A program made the translations under genes and the position numbers. The notes under the pieces were generated by a model. It was not told where the DNA came from. It did not search any database and saw only the letters and a list, made by a program, of their open reading frames with translations. A DNA stretch of 48,433 nucleotides from Burkholderiales bacterium (GTDB taxonomy: Bacteria > Pseudomonadota > Gammaproteobacteria > Burkholderiales > Burkholderiaceae_C), in the NCBI GenBank assembly GCA_028872015.1, contig JAGWLO010000024.1, positions 1 to 48,433 on the forward strand, in the 5' to 3' direction. Positions 8,770-15,286 of this stretch are shown here, piece after piece. Position 1 is the first letter of the stretch; each line of letters starts with the position of its first letter.

Positions 8770-9210
8770 TCACCAGTTGGTGATGTCGGCGTTCTCGCCT
8801 TCGCCGCCCGCACGTCCGTCCTTCCCGAGCGACCAGAGGTCGTAGTCGCCATGTTCCCCGGGGCTGCGGTACAGGTAGTCGTTTCCCCAGGGGTCTTTCG
8901 GCACGGCCTTCGTCAGATAGGGCCCGGCCCATTTCGGCTCTTCGGCAGGCGCCGACCGCAGGGCCGCGAGCCCTTGTTCGCTGGTCGGGAAGTGGCCGGT
9001 GTCGAGCCGGTACTGGTCCAGCGCCTTGGCCAATCCGTCGATCTGGGCCCGCGTGACCTTCACCTCGGAACGACCGATCTGCGCGAACAGGCGTGGACCC
9101 ACGTAGCCCGCCAGCAGGCCGATGATGACCATCACGACCAGAAGCTCGAGCAGGGTGAAGCCCCGATCCTGGGCGCGAGGAGGCTGCGGCCGGGTCCGTC
9201 TGCAGAGCAC
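8770..9210 (-). CDS. gspG: GspG, major type II secretion pseudopilin
   Basis: 146 residues. Leader ends DRG and the mature protein begins FTLLELLVVMVIIGLLAGYV. The globular part carries all GspG hallmarks: DQYRLDTGHFPTSEQGLAAL, WAGPYLTKAVPKDPWGNDYL and the calcium-loop C-terminus GKDGRAGGEGENADITNW. This is true GspG, whereas the alignment proteins downstream are PilMNOP-like; the system is therefore a hybrid. Start is GTG 9210 with AAAGGA about 8 bases upstream. It is the first structural gene of the operon, 81 bases after the EpsA-like regulator gene. Confidence 0.95.
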   Translation of the reverse strand: MLCRRTRPQPPRAQDRGFTLLELLVVMVIIGLLAGYVGPRLFAQIGRSEVKVTRAQIDGLAKALDQYRLDTGHFPTSEQGLAALRSAPAEEPKWAGPYLTKAVPKDPWGNDYLYRSPGEHGDYDLWSLGKDGRAGGEGENADITNW

Positions 9211-9291
9211 GTTCGGAATCCTTTCGTGGGCGAGTCGGGAGCCAGCGTCGCCTTAGCGACACCGAGCGATGCTTCGAACCGTACAGCTTCG

Positions 9292-10080
9292 CTAGTCCGG
9301 CTCGAGGATGCCCAGACTGATGGCACGCGAGATGGCGTGTGCGCGGCTGGAGCTTTCGAGTCGGCGCAGGATGCTTTGGACGTGGTTCTTGACCGTCCAC
9401 TGGCTGCAGCCCAGCCGTTCGGCGATCTGCGCGTTGGTGCTTCCGGCCTTGATGAGGTTGAGGATCTCGAGCTGCCGCCCGGTGACGAGCTCCGACTGCC
9501 GCGGCGCGATGGGGGCGGCTTCCCGACGCTCGTTCCCGAGCACGCGCAGGAAGGCCCGGTGCACGTGGGGCGTGACCAGCTCCAGCGACCAGACGGTCGG
9601 CTGTCCCGGACCCTCGTGGACGCGAGAAAAGGCATAGACGGCTTCGACGTGCCCCGCCACGCCGTGGACGAGGTGGGTGGCCAGGTTCTTCAACTCATTG
9701 CGTGAGATCAACTGCATCAGGCTTTTGTCGGCGATGTCCTGCGGGCAGCAAAACGTGGCGATGCCCCTGGCGCTGGCCACTCGCTCGATCTCGGCGGCCA
9801 ACCCAGCCGTGTGATGCGAGACGGCAGCGAACTGCTCGTCGCGAAAGTAGCGGCACGCGTTGAACGGATGCAATGTCATCGGCTTGGATGGCGAGGCCCG
9901 GATGCCACAGAGAAGAATCTCATGCGGAATCACCCCTTGCAGAGAGCTCTGCGCCCAGACGAAGAACTGCTGGCGCGTCGACACATCGAGCGACGCCTCG
10001 ACCGCTTCGGTAAATCGCTCGCGCCCTCGTTCGTCGAGCCGCTTGAGCTGGGCGTAGAGCTCAGTGCCAAGTGAATGCAA
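9292..10080 (-). CDS. EpsA-like LuxR-family transcriptional regulator
   Basis: 262 residues. The N-terminal region (TRQQFFVWAQSSLQGVIPHEILLCGI) matches the pattern of the EpsA family, regulators tied to exopolysaccharide and exosortase (PEP-CTERM) loci in betaproteobacteria. The C-terminal 65 residues are a LuxR/NarL helix-turn-helix: VTGRQLEILNLIKAGSTNAQ, then LGCSQWTVKNHVQSILRRL. The only in-frame start for the full domain is TTG 10080, with no strong ribosome-binding site and a hairpin just upstream. It is co-directional with the secretion operon and may lead it. The two VPLPA-CTERM genes nearby are likely members of its regulon. That last link is inference. Confidence 0.82.
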   Translation of the reverse strand: MHSLGTELYAQLKRLDERGRERFTEAVEASLDVSTRQQFFVWAQSSLQGVIPHEILLCGIRASPSKPMTLHPFNACRYFRDEQFAAVSHHTAGLAAEIERVASARGIATFCCPQDIADKSLMQLISRNELKNLATHLVHGVAGHVEAVYAFSRVHEGPGQPTVWSLELVTPHVHRAFLRVLGNERREAAPIAPRQSELVTGRQLEILNLIKAGSTNAQIAERLGCSQWTVKNHVQSILRRLESSSRAHAISRAISLGILEPD

Positions 10081-10082
10081 GA

Positions 10083-10116
10083 GAGTCCACGGCTGAATCC
10101 GGAAAAGCCGGGACTC
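10083..10116 (-). promoter_or_regulatory. hairpin in the leader of the EpsA-like gene
   Basis: Two nested stems, GAGTCC/GGACTC (10083-10088 with 10111-10116) and CGGCT/AGCCG (10090-10094 with 10106-10110), enclose an 11-base loop. On the minus strand the structure ends 3 bases before the TTG start at 10080 and covers the ribosome-binding region. It could limit translation initiation. There is no U-tract, so it is not an obvious terminator. The rest of the 350-base gap up to 10432 shows no gene that I can support. Confidence 0.45.
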
Positions 10117-10432
10117 TAGCCAGCGTCGATGACAAATTGGCTATCCGCGGGTCGCAAGGGGCCACGGCACGGCGCCGCCTCAGCTTGGCGGCCGAGCTCG
10201 CTCCAGGCCTCTCCTTAGTCCGAAGAGATCATTGCGTCGATGGCTAACGGTCATCTCCATTTCGGCGCCTTCCGATCACCCGGAGCACACCGTCAACAAC
10301 GCGTCGAGAGGCCACGCTTGCGCCGGTCTGACCCTGTTTTAGCGGCGAACTAGCCCCTTCGTGCTATCGCCAGTCCTGCACTGCAGTCATGGACTGGGGC
10401 CATGATCCCGGCATCGATCCACGGGAGCACCG

Positions 10433-10690
10433 ATGACCAGTGACCTTTTCATCAAGAGCCTGCCGGCGGTCATCAAGCAGCTGATCGCACGGGAGGCGGC
10501 AGAGAACCGTCGGTCCGTCAATCAGGAGGCGATAGCGCTGCTCGAGGAGGCGTTGATGCAGCGCATCGAGTCCCACCACTTGCGCCGCAAATCCACCCTC
10601 GCGGCGCTCGAGGACTACGCCGCAGCGGCGGCAAGACGCCCTGGTGATCCGATCGCCGATGACATGGGCACACCCGCCAGTGCGTACTGA
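10433..10690 (+). CDS. Arc/FitA-like ribbon-helix-helix protein, orphan antitoxin candidate
   Basis: 85 residues beginning MTSDLFIKSLPAVIKQLIAR: a beta strand then helices (AAENRRSVNQEAIALLEEAL), the ribbon-helix-helix layout of Arc and FitA-type DNA-binding antitoxins. A GGGAG ribosome-binding site lies about 8 bases before ATG 10433. The C-terminal 35 residues are the usual place for toxin binding, but no PIN or other toxin gene follows; the next gene encodes an exported VPLPA-CTERM protein. It may be a remnant of a toxin-antitoxin pair or a free-standing small regulator. Confidence 0.7.
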   Translation: MTSDLFIKSLPAVIKQLIAREAAENRRSVNQEAIALLEEALMQRIESHHLRRKSTLAALEDYAAAAARRPGDPIADDMGTPASAY

Positions 10691-10751
10691 TGCCCAGGCA
10701 CCCGGGCCGGGCGTGCGCGCGGCCTCAACCGGAATTAATTGGAGTCCCGAA

Positions 10752-11282
10752 ATGCCGACTGCACATCGCACTTCCCTCGCATGGCTTGCCCGGCTCGCAC
10801 CACTGCCGTTGCTGGCCGCTCTGTCGATGCCGGCTCATGCGTCGATGGAGTTCACGACCGAGACCCTCGGTTCAGCGCCCGCCGCTTCGCCGTTCGCACC
10901 GGCTCTCAGCCCGCAAGACTCGGTGTCCGGCAGCTCGGCGGACTACCCCGATCGCCTCGCGCCGCTGGCCCTGGAGCGGGTCCATCCGCTCGCCGGTAGT
11001 GGTCAATGGGACGCACCGTTCAGCCCCTCGCTCGGGCTGTGGATCCTCGTGCGCCACGTTCGCGCGCTGCAGGAGCGCCATCACTTCGACGCGCTGGAAA
11101 GCAACGAAGAGTTCACTCGGCTGATCGAGAACCAGACGGTCTCACAGGTTCCTCTGCCCGCGTCGGCATGGTTGCTGCTCACGGGAATTCTGGGCCTGGT
11201 CGGCGCGAGGCTCGGCCCGCGCCCGCAGCAGTCGAAGCGCTTCGGCTTGGCGGTAGGCGCTGCAGCACCGGCGGCTGCCTGA
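10752..11282 (+). CDS. exported VPLPA-CTERM protein
   Basis: 176 residues. A signal peptide (residues about 1-30, cleavage near MPAHAS) precedes a 115-residue low-complexity mature part with no recognised domain. The C-terminal sorting signal is VSQVPLPASAWLLLTGILGL, a transmembrane helix, then a basic patch. This is the tripartite PEP-CTERM-type signal, VPLPA variant, processed by exosortase-like transpeptidases. No exosortase gene is visible here. The tail after the helix is about 25 residues, longer than the usual few basic residues. ATG 10752 has GGAG 8 bases upstream. Confidence 0.82.
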   Translation: MPTAHRTSLAWLARLAPLPLLAALSMPAHASMEFTTETLGSAPAASPFAPALSPQDSVSGSSADYPDRLAPLALERVHPLAGSGQWDAPFSPSLGLWILVRHVRALQERHHFDALESNEEFTRLIENQTVSQVPLPASAWLLLTGILGLVGARLGPRPQQSKRFGLAVGAAAPAAA

Positions 11283-11387
11283 GCCCGTGCAACGAGCGGC
11301 AGAGCTGCATCCGCCTCATGCGGGTGCGCCTTCGCTCGCAGCCGATTTCGCGGTCTGGGGTCATGGGCCGGCTGCAAGCAAGCGCCA

Positions 11388-12029
11388 GTGGGCGTCGTGA
11401 TCGATGACGCAGATGTGTTCTGGCTTGCGCTGACCCGATTGGGTCAAGCCGAGGTCGTGATGCCGGCTGCGGTGCTCACGGCGGTCGTGCTCTGGCGCAC
11501 GCCCGAGCACCGGTCGGTAGCCATTCGATGGCTCGCGGGCCTGTTTGCCGCAGGGGTGCTGACCACCGCTTCCAAGGTCGCCTTCATCGGCTGGGGATGG
11601 GGAAGCGCTGCGCTCGACTTCACTGGCATATCGGGGCACGCGATGCTCGCCGCCGTCCTCTACCCGGTGCTGCTCGGGCTTTCGATGAGCCGACAACGAG
11701 GGCTTCGGGCCTGGCACGGCGTCGTGATGGGGACGCTGCTCGCGCTGGCGGTGGGGGAATCGCGAATCCGGCTTCATGCCCACTCCGTTTCCGAGGTGGC
11801 TGCCGGGCTTGCGTTGGGCGCGGCGGTCAGCTGCGCAGTGCTGGCCGCCGGCAAGCTGGGCACTGCGCGGGCCCCTCACTGGGCGATGGGCCTGCTGCTG
11901 CTGTGGCTGATCGGAATGCCGGCAAGCGGGCCGCCGTCGCACGCCGAGACCGTGGTGGCGCGCCTCGCGCTGGCGTGGTCCGGCCGCGAGCGGCTGCACA
12001 CTCGGGCCGAACTCCACCTCAAGCCCTGA
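11388..12029 (+). CDS. PAP2-like membrane phosphatase
   Basis: 213 residues, about five transmembrane segments. PAP2 motifs visible: the second motif as GISGHAM (for PSGH) and the third as SRIRLHAHSVSEVAAG (for SR-x5-H-x3-D, here with Glu). The first motif should be K-x6-RP; here it is KVAFIGWGWG, with the lysine but not the Arg-Pro. PAP2 enzymes dephosphorylate lipid phosphates such as undecaprenyl diphosphate. Lying between two VPLPA-CTERM genes, it may recycle the lipid carrier of an exopolysaccharide or modify sorted proteins. Start uncertain (GTG 11388 or GTG 11397). Confidence 0.75.
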   Translation: MGVVIDDADVFWLALTRLGQAEVVMPAAVLTAVVLWRTPEHRSVAIRWLAGLFAAGVLTTASKVAFIGWGWGSAALDFTGISGHAMLAAVLYPVLLGLSMSRQRGLRAWHGVVMGTLLALAVGESRIRLHAHSVSEVAAGLALGAAVSCAVLAAGKLGTARAPHWAMGLLLLWLIGMPASGPPSHAETVVARLALAWSGRERLHTRAELHLKP

Positions 12030-12166
12030 CGATCGCTCGCCACCGGAGCAGCATCGGCACGACTAGTGCATACGGCTCAGGCGAGCCCACTGCGGGGCCG
12101 GTGGCGCAGTCACAAAAGGTCTGCATCATCATCGGTAGCAACCCAATGCAGTCAGGGAGTCGTTCG

Positions 12167-12772
12167 ATGCACTACGAGACGAAAAGGGGATCACGCTCGC
12201 TGAGCCGCGGGGCCATCGCGCCGCTTGCTGCAGTACGGCTGGGCTGGGCGCTGGCCCTCTACGCCGTCATCCTGAATCCGGCTCACGCCAACCTGGTCAA
12301 GTACGACTGGGTGCAGGGTGCAGGCCCGGGCGGAAGCGGCAGCATGACCTTCAACATCGGATCTTCGACGAACGGATCGGCTTTTTCGGCCGGGACCGCC
12401 GCGCTCCAGGCATTCAGCTTCACCTTCAGCAACGGAGACATGATCTCGCTCTCGGGGTTGAATTCGATCAACGTCAACGCCGGTTGGTCGGCCGCGGGCG
12501 GGTATCTGACCACGGTCGCTCAGTTGTCCAAGACAGGGCTGCCACTTCCGACCTACACCTTCCAGTACGCTGCCTACAGCCTCTCATCCCCGAACCCCAA
12601 CGGCTCGACGGCGGTGGACCTCGGGTCGACCGGCACGCTGCAGAACTTTGGGGTCTGGAAGGAGAGCGCGGCAGGCGTCTCCACCGTCCCCTTGCCGTCG
12701 ACGGCTGGTCTGTTCGGGCTGGGGTTGGCGGGCGTGCTCTGGCTAGGTCAGCGTCGCCGACAGCGCCCCTAG
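12167..12772 (+). CDS. exported VPLPA/PEP-CTERM protein
   Basis: 201 residues: signal peptide with a long basic N-region (residues 1-40, hydrophobic WALALYAVILNPAHA), a beta-rich Gly/Ser/Asn-rich mature region typical of PEP-CTERM surface proteins (GSGSMTFNIGSSTNGSAF, then an LSGLNSINVNAGW stretch), and a C-terminal signal VSTVPLPSTAGLFGLGLAGV followed by the basic end GQRRRQRP. ATG 12167 has AGGGAG 9 bases upstream; ATG 12146 is in frame but less well placed. It is probably surface-attached or released after exosortase processing. The 137 bases before it hold its promoter, but I cannot place it with confidence. Confidence 0.85.
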   Translation: MHYETKRGSRSLSRGAIAPLAAVRLGWALALYAVILNPAHANLVKYDWVQGAGPGGSGSMTFNIGSSTNGSAFSAGTAALQAFSFTFSNGDMISLSGLNSINVNAGWSAAGGYLTTVAQLSKTGLPLPTYTFQYAAYSLSSPNPNGSTAVDLGSTGTLQNFGVWKESAAGVSTVPLPSTAGLFGLGLAGVLWLGQRRRQRP

Positions 12773-13034
12773 CAAGGCGACAGTCCGCCAGCCGGCGGCT
12801 GCCTGCCGCGCCACCAGGACGCTCGGCAAGCGCTCGCCGCGTAGGGTCAAGCGAGGAAACTCGCCGTACGCCCCGTCTGATCGCAGCGCGGCGCGCTACT
12901 AGGCGCTTGCCTGCCGACCACACCACGATGCAGGCTGCAAGCGATCAAGGTAGGTCGGGCAGTGTGGCGTCCACCTCCGGAAACGGAGCGGAGGCCGCAA
13001 AGACACTATCCCCCCGGCAACCCCGGCGCCGCCT

Positions 13035-13267
13035 ACGCGCGCTTCAACGCCGTCAGCACCGTCCAGAGCAACCTGAAGACGGCAATCTCCGGCGCTTACC
13101 ACGCCATCAAGTTCGCCAAGTACGCCCACCGCTACCTCGCGGAGTTCCAGTACCGCTTCAACCGGCGCTTCGACATGCGGGCCATCTTCGAGCGCCTGGC
13201 TCGGCTCGCGTGTGGCTCGCCGGCCATGAACCGGGCGCTCATTCGGGCGGCTGAGGTTGGTTGCTAA
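13035..13267 (+). pseudogene. IS1595-family transposase remnant, C-terminal end only
   Basis: About 75 codons match the end of ISXO2-like (IS1595) transposases: NAVSTVQSNLKTAISGAYHA, then KYAHRYLAEFQYRFNRRFDM and the closing RAAEVGC. The first ~80% of the transposase is missing; no frame upstream of 13035 resembles it. The 260 bases between the VPLPA-CTERM gene and this remnant carry no gene I can support and are probably IS debris plus promoter DNA. It marks a past insertion-deletion event in the accessory segment. Confidence 0.85.
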
Positions 13268-13291
13268 TCAGGTGCAGATTTGAGGTGGGTC

Positions 13292-13597
13292 ATGTGGCTG
13301 ATCGTTGCCAAAGAACCGCTACCGGATAGGGCGTACTGGCCAGGTCGAGTCTGGCTTGCGATGGCAGACGCAGTTGCTTGGCCTGCGCTGTGGTCGCTAC
13401 TGGCCCTTCAGGCGCCGATGCGGACTGGCGTGATAGCCCCCATGGTGATCGCGCTGTCCGTGCTGTTCGGCCTGGATCGACTCCACCGCGCCATCTGGTT
13501 CAACCATCGCTATCGGTTCACGACGTGGCGTTGGGGCAAGGTGGCGGCCGGGTTGGTGCTCATCGGGTTCGTGCTCAAGCTCACCATCGGCAACTGA
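13292..13597 (+). CDS. small membrane protein of unknown function
   Basis: 101 residues with three hydrophobic stretches: about residues 22-42 (VWLAMADAVAWPALWSLLAL), 48-64 (MVIALSVLFGLDRLHRAIW region) and 82-98 (VAAGLVLIGFVLKLTIGN). ATG 13292 is preceded by GAGGTGGG at good spacing; an upstream TTG (13280) is less likely. I do not recognise the family. It lies between an IS remnant and a toxin-antitoxin pair, in the accessory segment. Confidence 0.6.
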   Translation: MWLIVAKEPLPDRAYWPGRVWLAMADAVAWPALWSLLALQAPMRTGVIAPMVIALSVLFGLDRLHRAIWFNHRYRFTTWRWGKVAAGLVLIGFVLKLTIGN

Positions 13598-13646
13598 GGG
13601 CTGCGGCTTCTGGATCGGCTGCGGCGGCTCTGGGTCGCCGGTATGT

Positions 13647-13663
13647 CTCATATGAGCTATAGT
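13647..13663 (+). promoter_or_regulatory. palindrome and -10 element before the Xre/RES operon
   Basis: CTCATATGAG (13647-13656) is a perfect 10-bp palindrome, followed one base later by TATAGT (13658-13663), a good -10 hexamer. Xre-family antitoxins repress their own promoters through such palindromes. This placement argues that translation starts at ATG 13679 or 13691 and not at the upstream in-frame ATGs (13643, 13652), which would fall inside the operator. No clear -35 is visible. Confidence 0.5.
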
Positions 13664-13678
13664 GGTGGCTCGTTTGCT

Positions 13679-14209
13679 ATGGACAGACCGATGCACGCCG
13701 ATCCTCGTCCACTCGCCTCCCCGCGCTCTCGCTTGGCCCGCAGCGCCGGCAAGTCGCCCATGGCCCGCTTCGTCGCCGGCCAGCCGCAGTACGCAACGCT
13801 GTACGCGCTGGGGCAGATGGAGCGTATCGAGGCGGTCCGGCAGGGTGTGCCGGCGCAGGTGCTTGCTACGCTGGCCGACAGCATGCAGGTGACGCGCGAT
13901 CAGGTGTTTGTCTGGGCCGGCATCCCGCGGGCCACTGCCAACCGCAAGCTGCGCGCGGCCGCGCCGCTGAGCCAGGACGAGAGCGAGCGTGTGCTGGGCA
14001 TCGCCCGCTTGGTCGGCCTGGTCGAGCAGGTGGTCGTCGAGTCAGGTACTCCCGAGGACTTCGATGCGGCGACGTGGACAGCCGGCTGGCTTTCGCAGCC
14101 CGTTGCCGCCCTGGGCGGCAAGAGCCCGGGTGCATTCATGGACACCGCCGATGGCCGCGACCTGGTCGCCGGCCTGATCGCTCAGATGCAGAGCGGGGCC
14201 TACGCTTGA
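13679..14209 (+). CDS. antitoxin, Xre/MbcA/ParS family
   Basis: 176 residues from ATG 13679. The central part (YALGQMERIEAVRQGVPAQV, then VTRDQVFVWAGIPRATANRK) is the Xre-like helix-turn-helix of this family; the C-terminal part (ESERVLGIARLVGLVEQVV, then a PVAALGGKSPGAFMDTADGR segment) is the MbcA/ParS toxin-binding domain. Its stop overlaps the first codon of the RES toxin. Members neutralise RES toxins by capping the active site and repress the operon. Confidence 0.92.
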   Translation: MDRPMHADPRPLASPRSRLARSAGKSPMARFVAGQPQYATLYALGQMERIEAVRQGVPAQVLATLADSMQVTRDQVFVWAGIPRATANRKLRAAAPLSQDESERVLGIARLVGLVEQVVVESGTPEDFDAATWTAGWLSQPVAALGGKSPGAFMDTADGRDLVAGLIAQMQSGAYA

Positions 14210-14694
14210 GCGGTGAGGTCGTGCTGTGGCGCATCGCCGCCGACACACCAACCTACGAAGCGCATGACCTCAGCGGCAAAGGCGCGGAGCTCTCGGGCGG
14301 GCGCTGGAATCGCAAGGGTACCCCCCTGGTCTACGCATCGGTGTCGCGGGCGCTGGCTTGCCTCGAAACGGTGGTGCATCTGACGCAGACGCCGTTGCCC
14401 TTGAACCGCTACCTGGTCGAGATCAGGGTCCCGCAGTCCGCTTGGGACGGTGCAGCCGGGTTCGACCCCGCGCGTGCCATCGGATGGGATGCAGAGCCGG
14501 CCGGCAAGGTATCACTCGACTGGGGCACCACTTGGGCGAAGAGTGCGAGCAGCTTGCTGGCGCTCGTGCCGTCTGTCGTCGTCGAAGAAGAGCTCAATGT
14601 CCTGATCAATCCCCGGCATCCCGACCTGTCCTTGGTGAGGGCAACGAAAGTGCGGCGCTGGCTGTACGACGGGCGGCTGGCTGGTGATGCGTGA
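14206..14694 (+). CDS. RES-family NAD+-degrading toxin
   Basis: 162 residues from TTG 14206, overlapping the antitoxin stop (TTGA); GTG 14221 is the alternative start. The RES domain shows the conserved GGRWNRKGTPLVYAS and ALACLETVVHL segments, which supply the Arg, Tyr and Glu of the active site, and the closing SLVRATKVRRWLYDGRL. RES toxins phosphorolyse or hydrolyse NAD+ and arrest growth. Gene order antitoxin then toxin is standard. All key segments are intact, so the toxin is probably functional. Such pairs commonly stabilise mobile elements. Confidence 0.92.
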   Translation: MSGEVVLWRIAADTPTYEAHDLSGKGAELSGGRWNRKGTPLVYASVSRALACLETVVHLTQTPLPLNRYLVEIRVPQSAWDGAAGFDPARAIGWDAEPAGKVSLDWGTTWAKSASSLLALVPSVVVEEELNVLINPRHPDLSLVRATKVRRWLYDGRLAGDA

Positions 14695-14809
14695 CGGCAA
14701 GACGGCCGCGCGAGGCGACAGGCGCAGCAGAAAACGCTGCGGGACCTTTGCGTGTCGAACCGCTGGCAAAAGCGCGCCCAGACATTGGCGGCATGCACCT
14801 GGTGGGCAT

Positions 14810-15106
14810 TCATGCCAGGCAGCTCAGGTACGCCTCGTTCACCGGCTCGTAGCTCGCGGCCTGCACCCAAGCTCGAGCGCCGCTGCTCAGCGCGTTGGCG
14901 TAGCCCCAGCGGGCTACTGCTCTGCAAGTGCCCAGATCAGAGGTGCAGCCGGCGGCGCGGCCGATTTCTCGGAGTGCGTCGTCGTTCTTCGTGATGTGCT
15001 GGTGGTCTTCTTCGATGCGCTGCGCGTGAAGATCCGCGAGGACGCCGTCGCGCGCGCACCTGGCACTGGCGGCGGGCTTGCACGAACGTAGCCAAAACGT
15101 AGCCAC
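14810..15106 (-). CDS. hypothetical protein at the island edge
   Basis: 98 codons from GTG 15106 with codon third positions like a coding frame and a plausible composition (ADLHAQRIEEDHQHITKN, then a C-terminal part with four Cys). I recognise no family. The start lies inside a perfect inverted repeat and its first codons read through the repeat sequence, which weakens the call. It may be a decayed gene of the integrated element. Nothing else convincing is seen between 14695 and 15201. Confidence 0.3.
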   Translation of the reverse strand: MATFWLRSCKPAASARCARDGVLADLHAQRIEEDHQHITKNDDALREIGRAAGCTSDLGTCRAVARWGYANALSSGARAWVQAASYEPVNEAYLSCLA

Positions 15107-15119
15107 GGGCTACGTTTTG
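15093..15119. repeat. perfect 12-bp inverted repeat near the island end
   Basis: CAAAACGTAGCC (15093-15104) and GGCTACGTTTTG (15108-15119) are perfect reverse complements around ACG. ACGTAGCC also occurs once more just upstream as a direct repeat (15087-15093 region). The structure lies about 80 bases before the tRNA fragment. It could be a recombinase or excisionase arm site of the integrated element, or a terminator. Confidence 0.7.
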
Positions 15120-15201
15120 ACGCTCCCAACGGTTCCGATAGGCTCCCGTTCACCCTGTGCGTGCGTCCGATGGCCAGCATCGAAGTAGGTGCGGAAGCCT
15201 T

Positions 15202-15246
15202 CTCTTAATCCGTTGGTCGACAGTTCGAATCTGTCAGGGCCCACCA
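15202..15246 (+). other. 3' fragment of tRNA-Lys(CTT), attachment-site repeat
   Basis: The fragment starts in the anticodon loop, CTCTTAA (anticodon CTT), continues through the anticodon 3' strand and variable loop (TCCGTTGGTC), has a complete T arm (GACAG-TTCGAAT-CTGTC) and ends with the acceptor 3' strand AGGGCCC and ACCA. The 5' half of the tRNA is absent: the 31 bases upstream cannot pair with the acceptor strand or form a D arm. Elements that integrate into the 3' end of a tRNA gene leave exactly this repeat at their far end. With the fragment on the plus strand, the element should lie to its left, with the intact tRNA-Lys beyond base 1. Confidence 0.88.
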
Positions 15247-15251
15247 ATCAA

Positions 15252-15286
15252 ACCGACGGCCTAGGCGCATCGCCTAGGCCGTCGGT
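15252..15286 (+). terminator. tRNA-Lys terminator hairpin
   Basis: A perfect 16-bp stem (15252-15267 with 15271-15286) closed by a CAT triloop, six bases after the CCA end, followed by CCTTG. It is the original terminator of the tRNA gene, now separated from the tRNA 5' half. The following ~210 bases to 15497 carry no gene that I can support. Confidence 0.85.

Noticed and set aside
13643..13679. Upstream ATGs (13643, 13652) as start of the antitoxin
   Set aside because: They lie inside the palindrome and -10 element that look like the operon promoter.
14914..15180. Minus-strand 88-codon open frame near the island end
   Set aside because: Ser/Thr/Arg-rich out-of-frame reading of the neighbouring candidate gene with no motif; not supported.
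15171..15246. A complete tRNA-Lys gene ending at 15246
   Set aside because: The 3' half is a good tRNA-Lys(CTT), but the preceding 31 bases do not pair with the acceptor strand AGGGCCC and form no D arm, so only a fragment is present.
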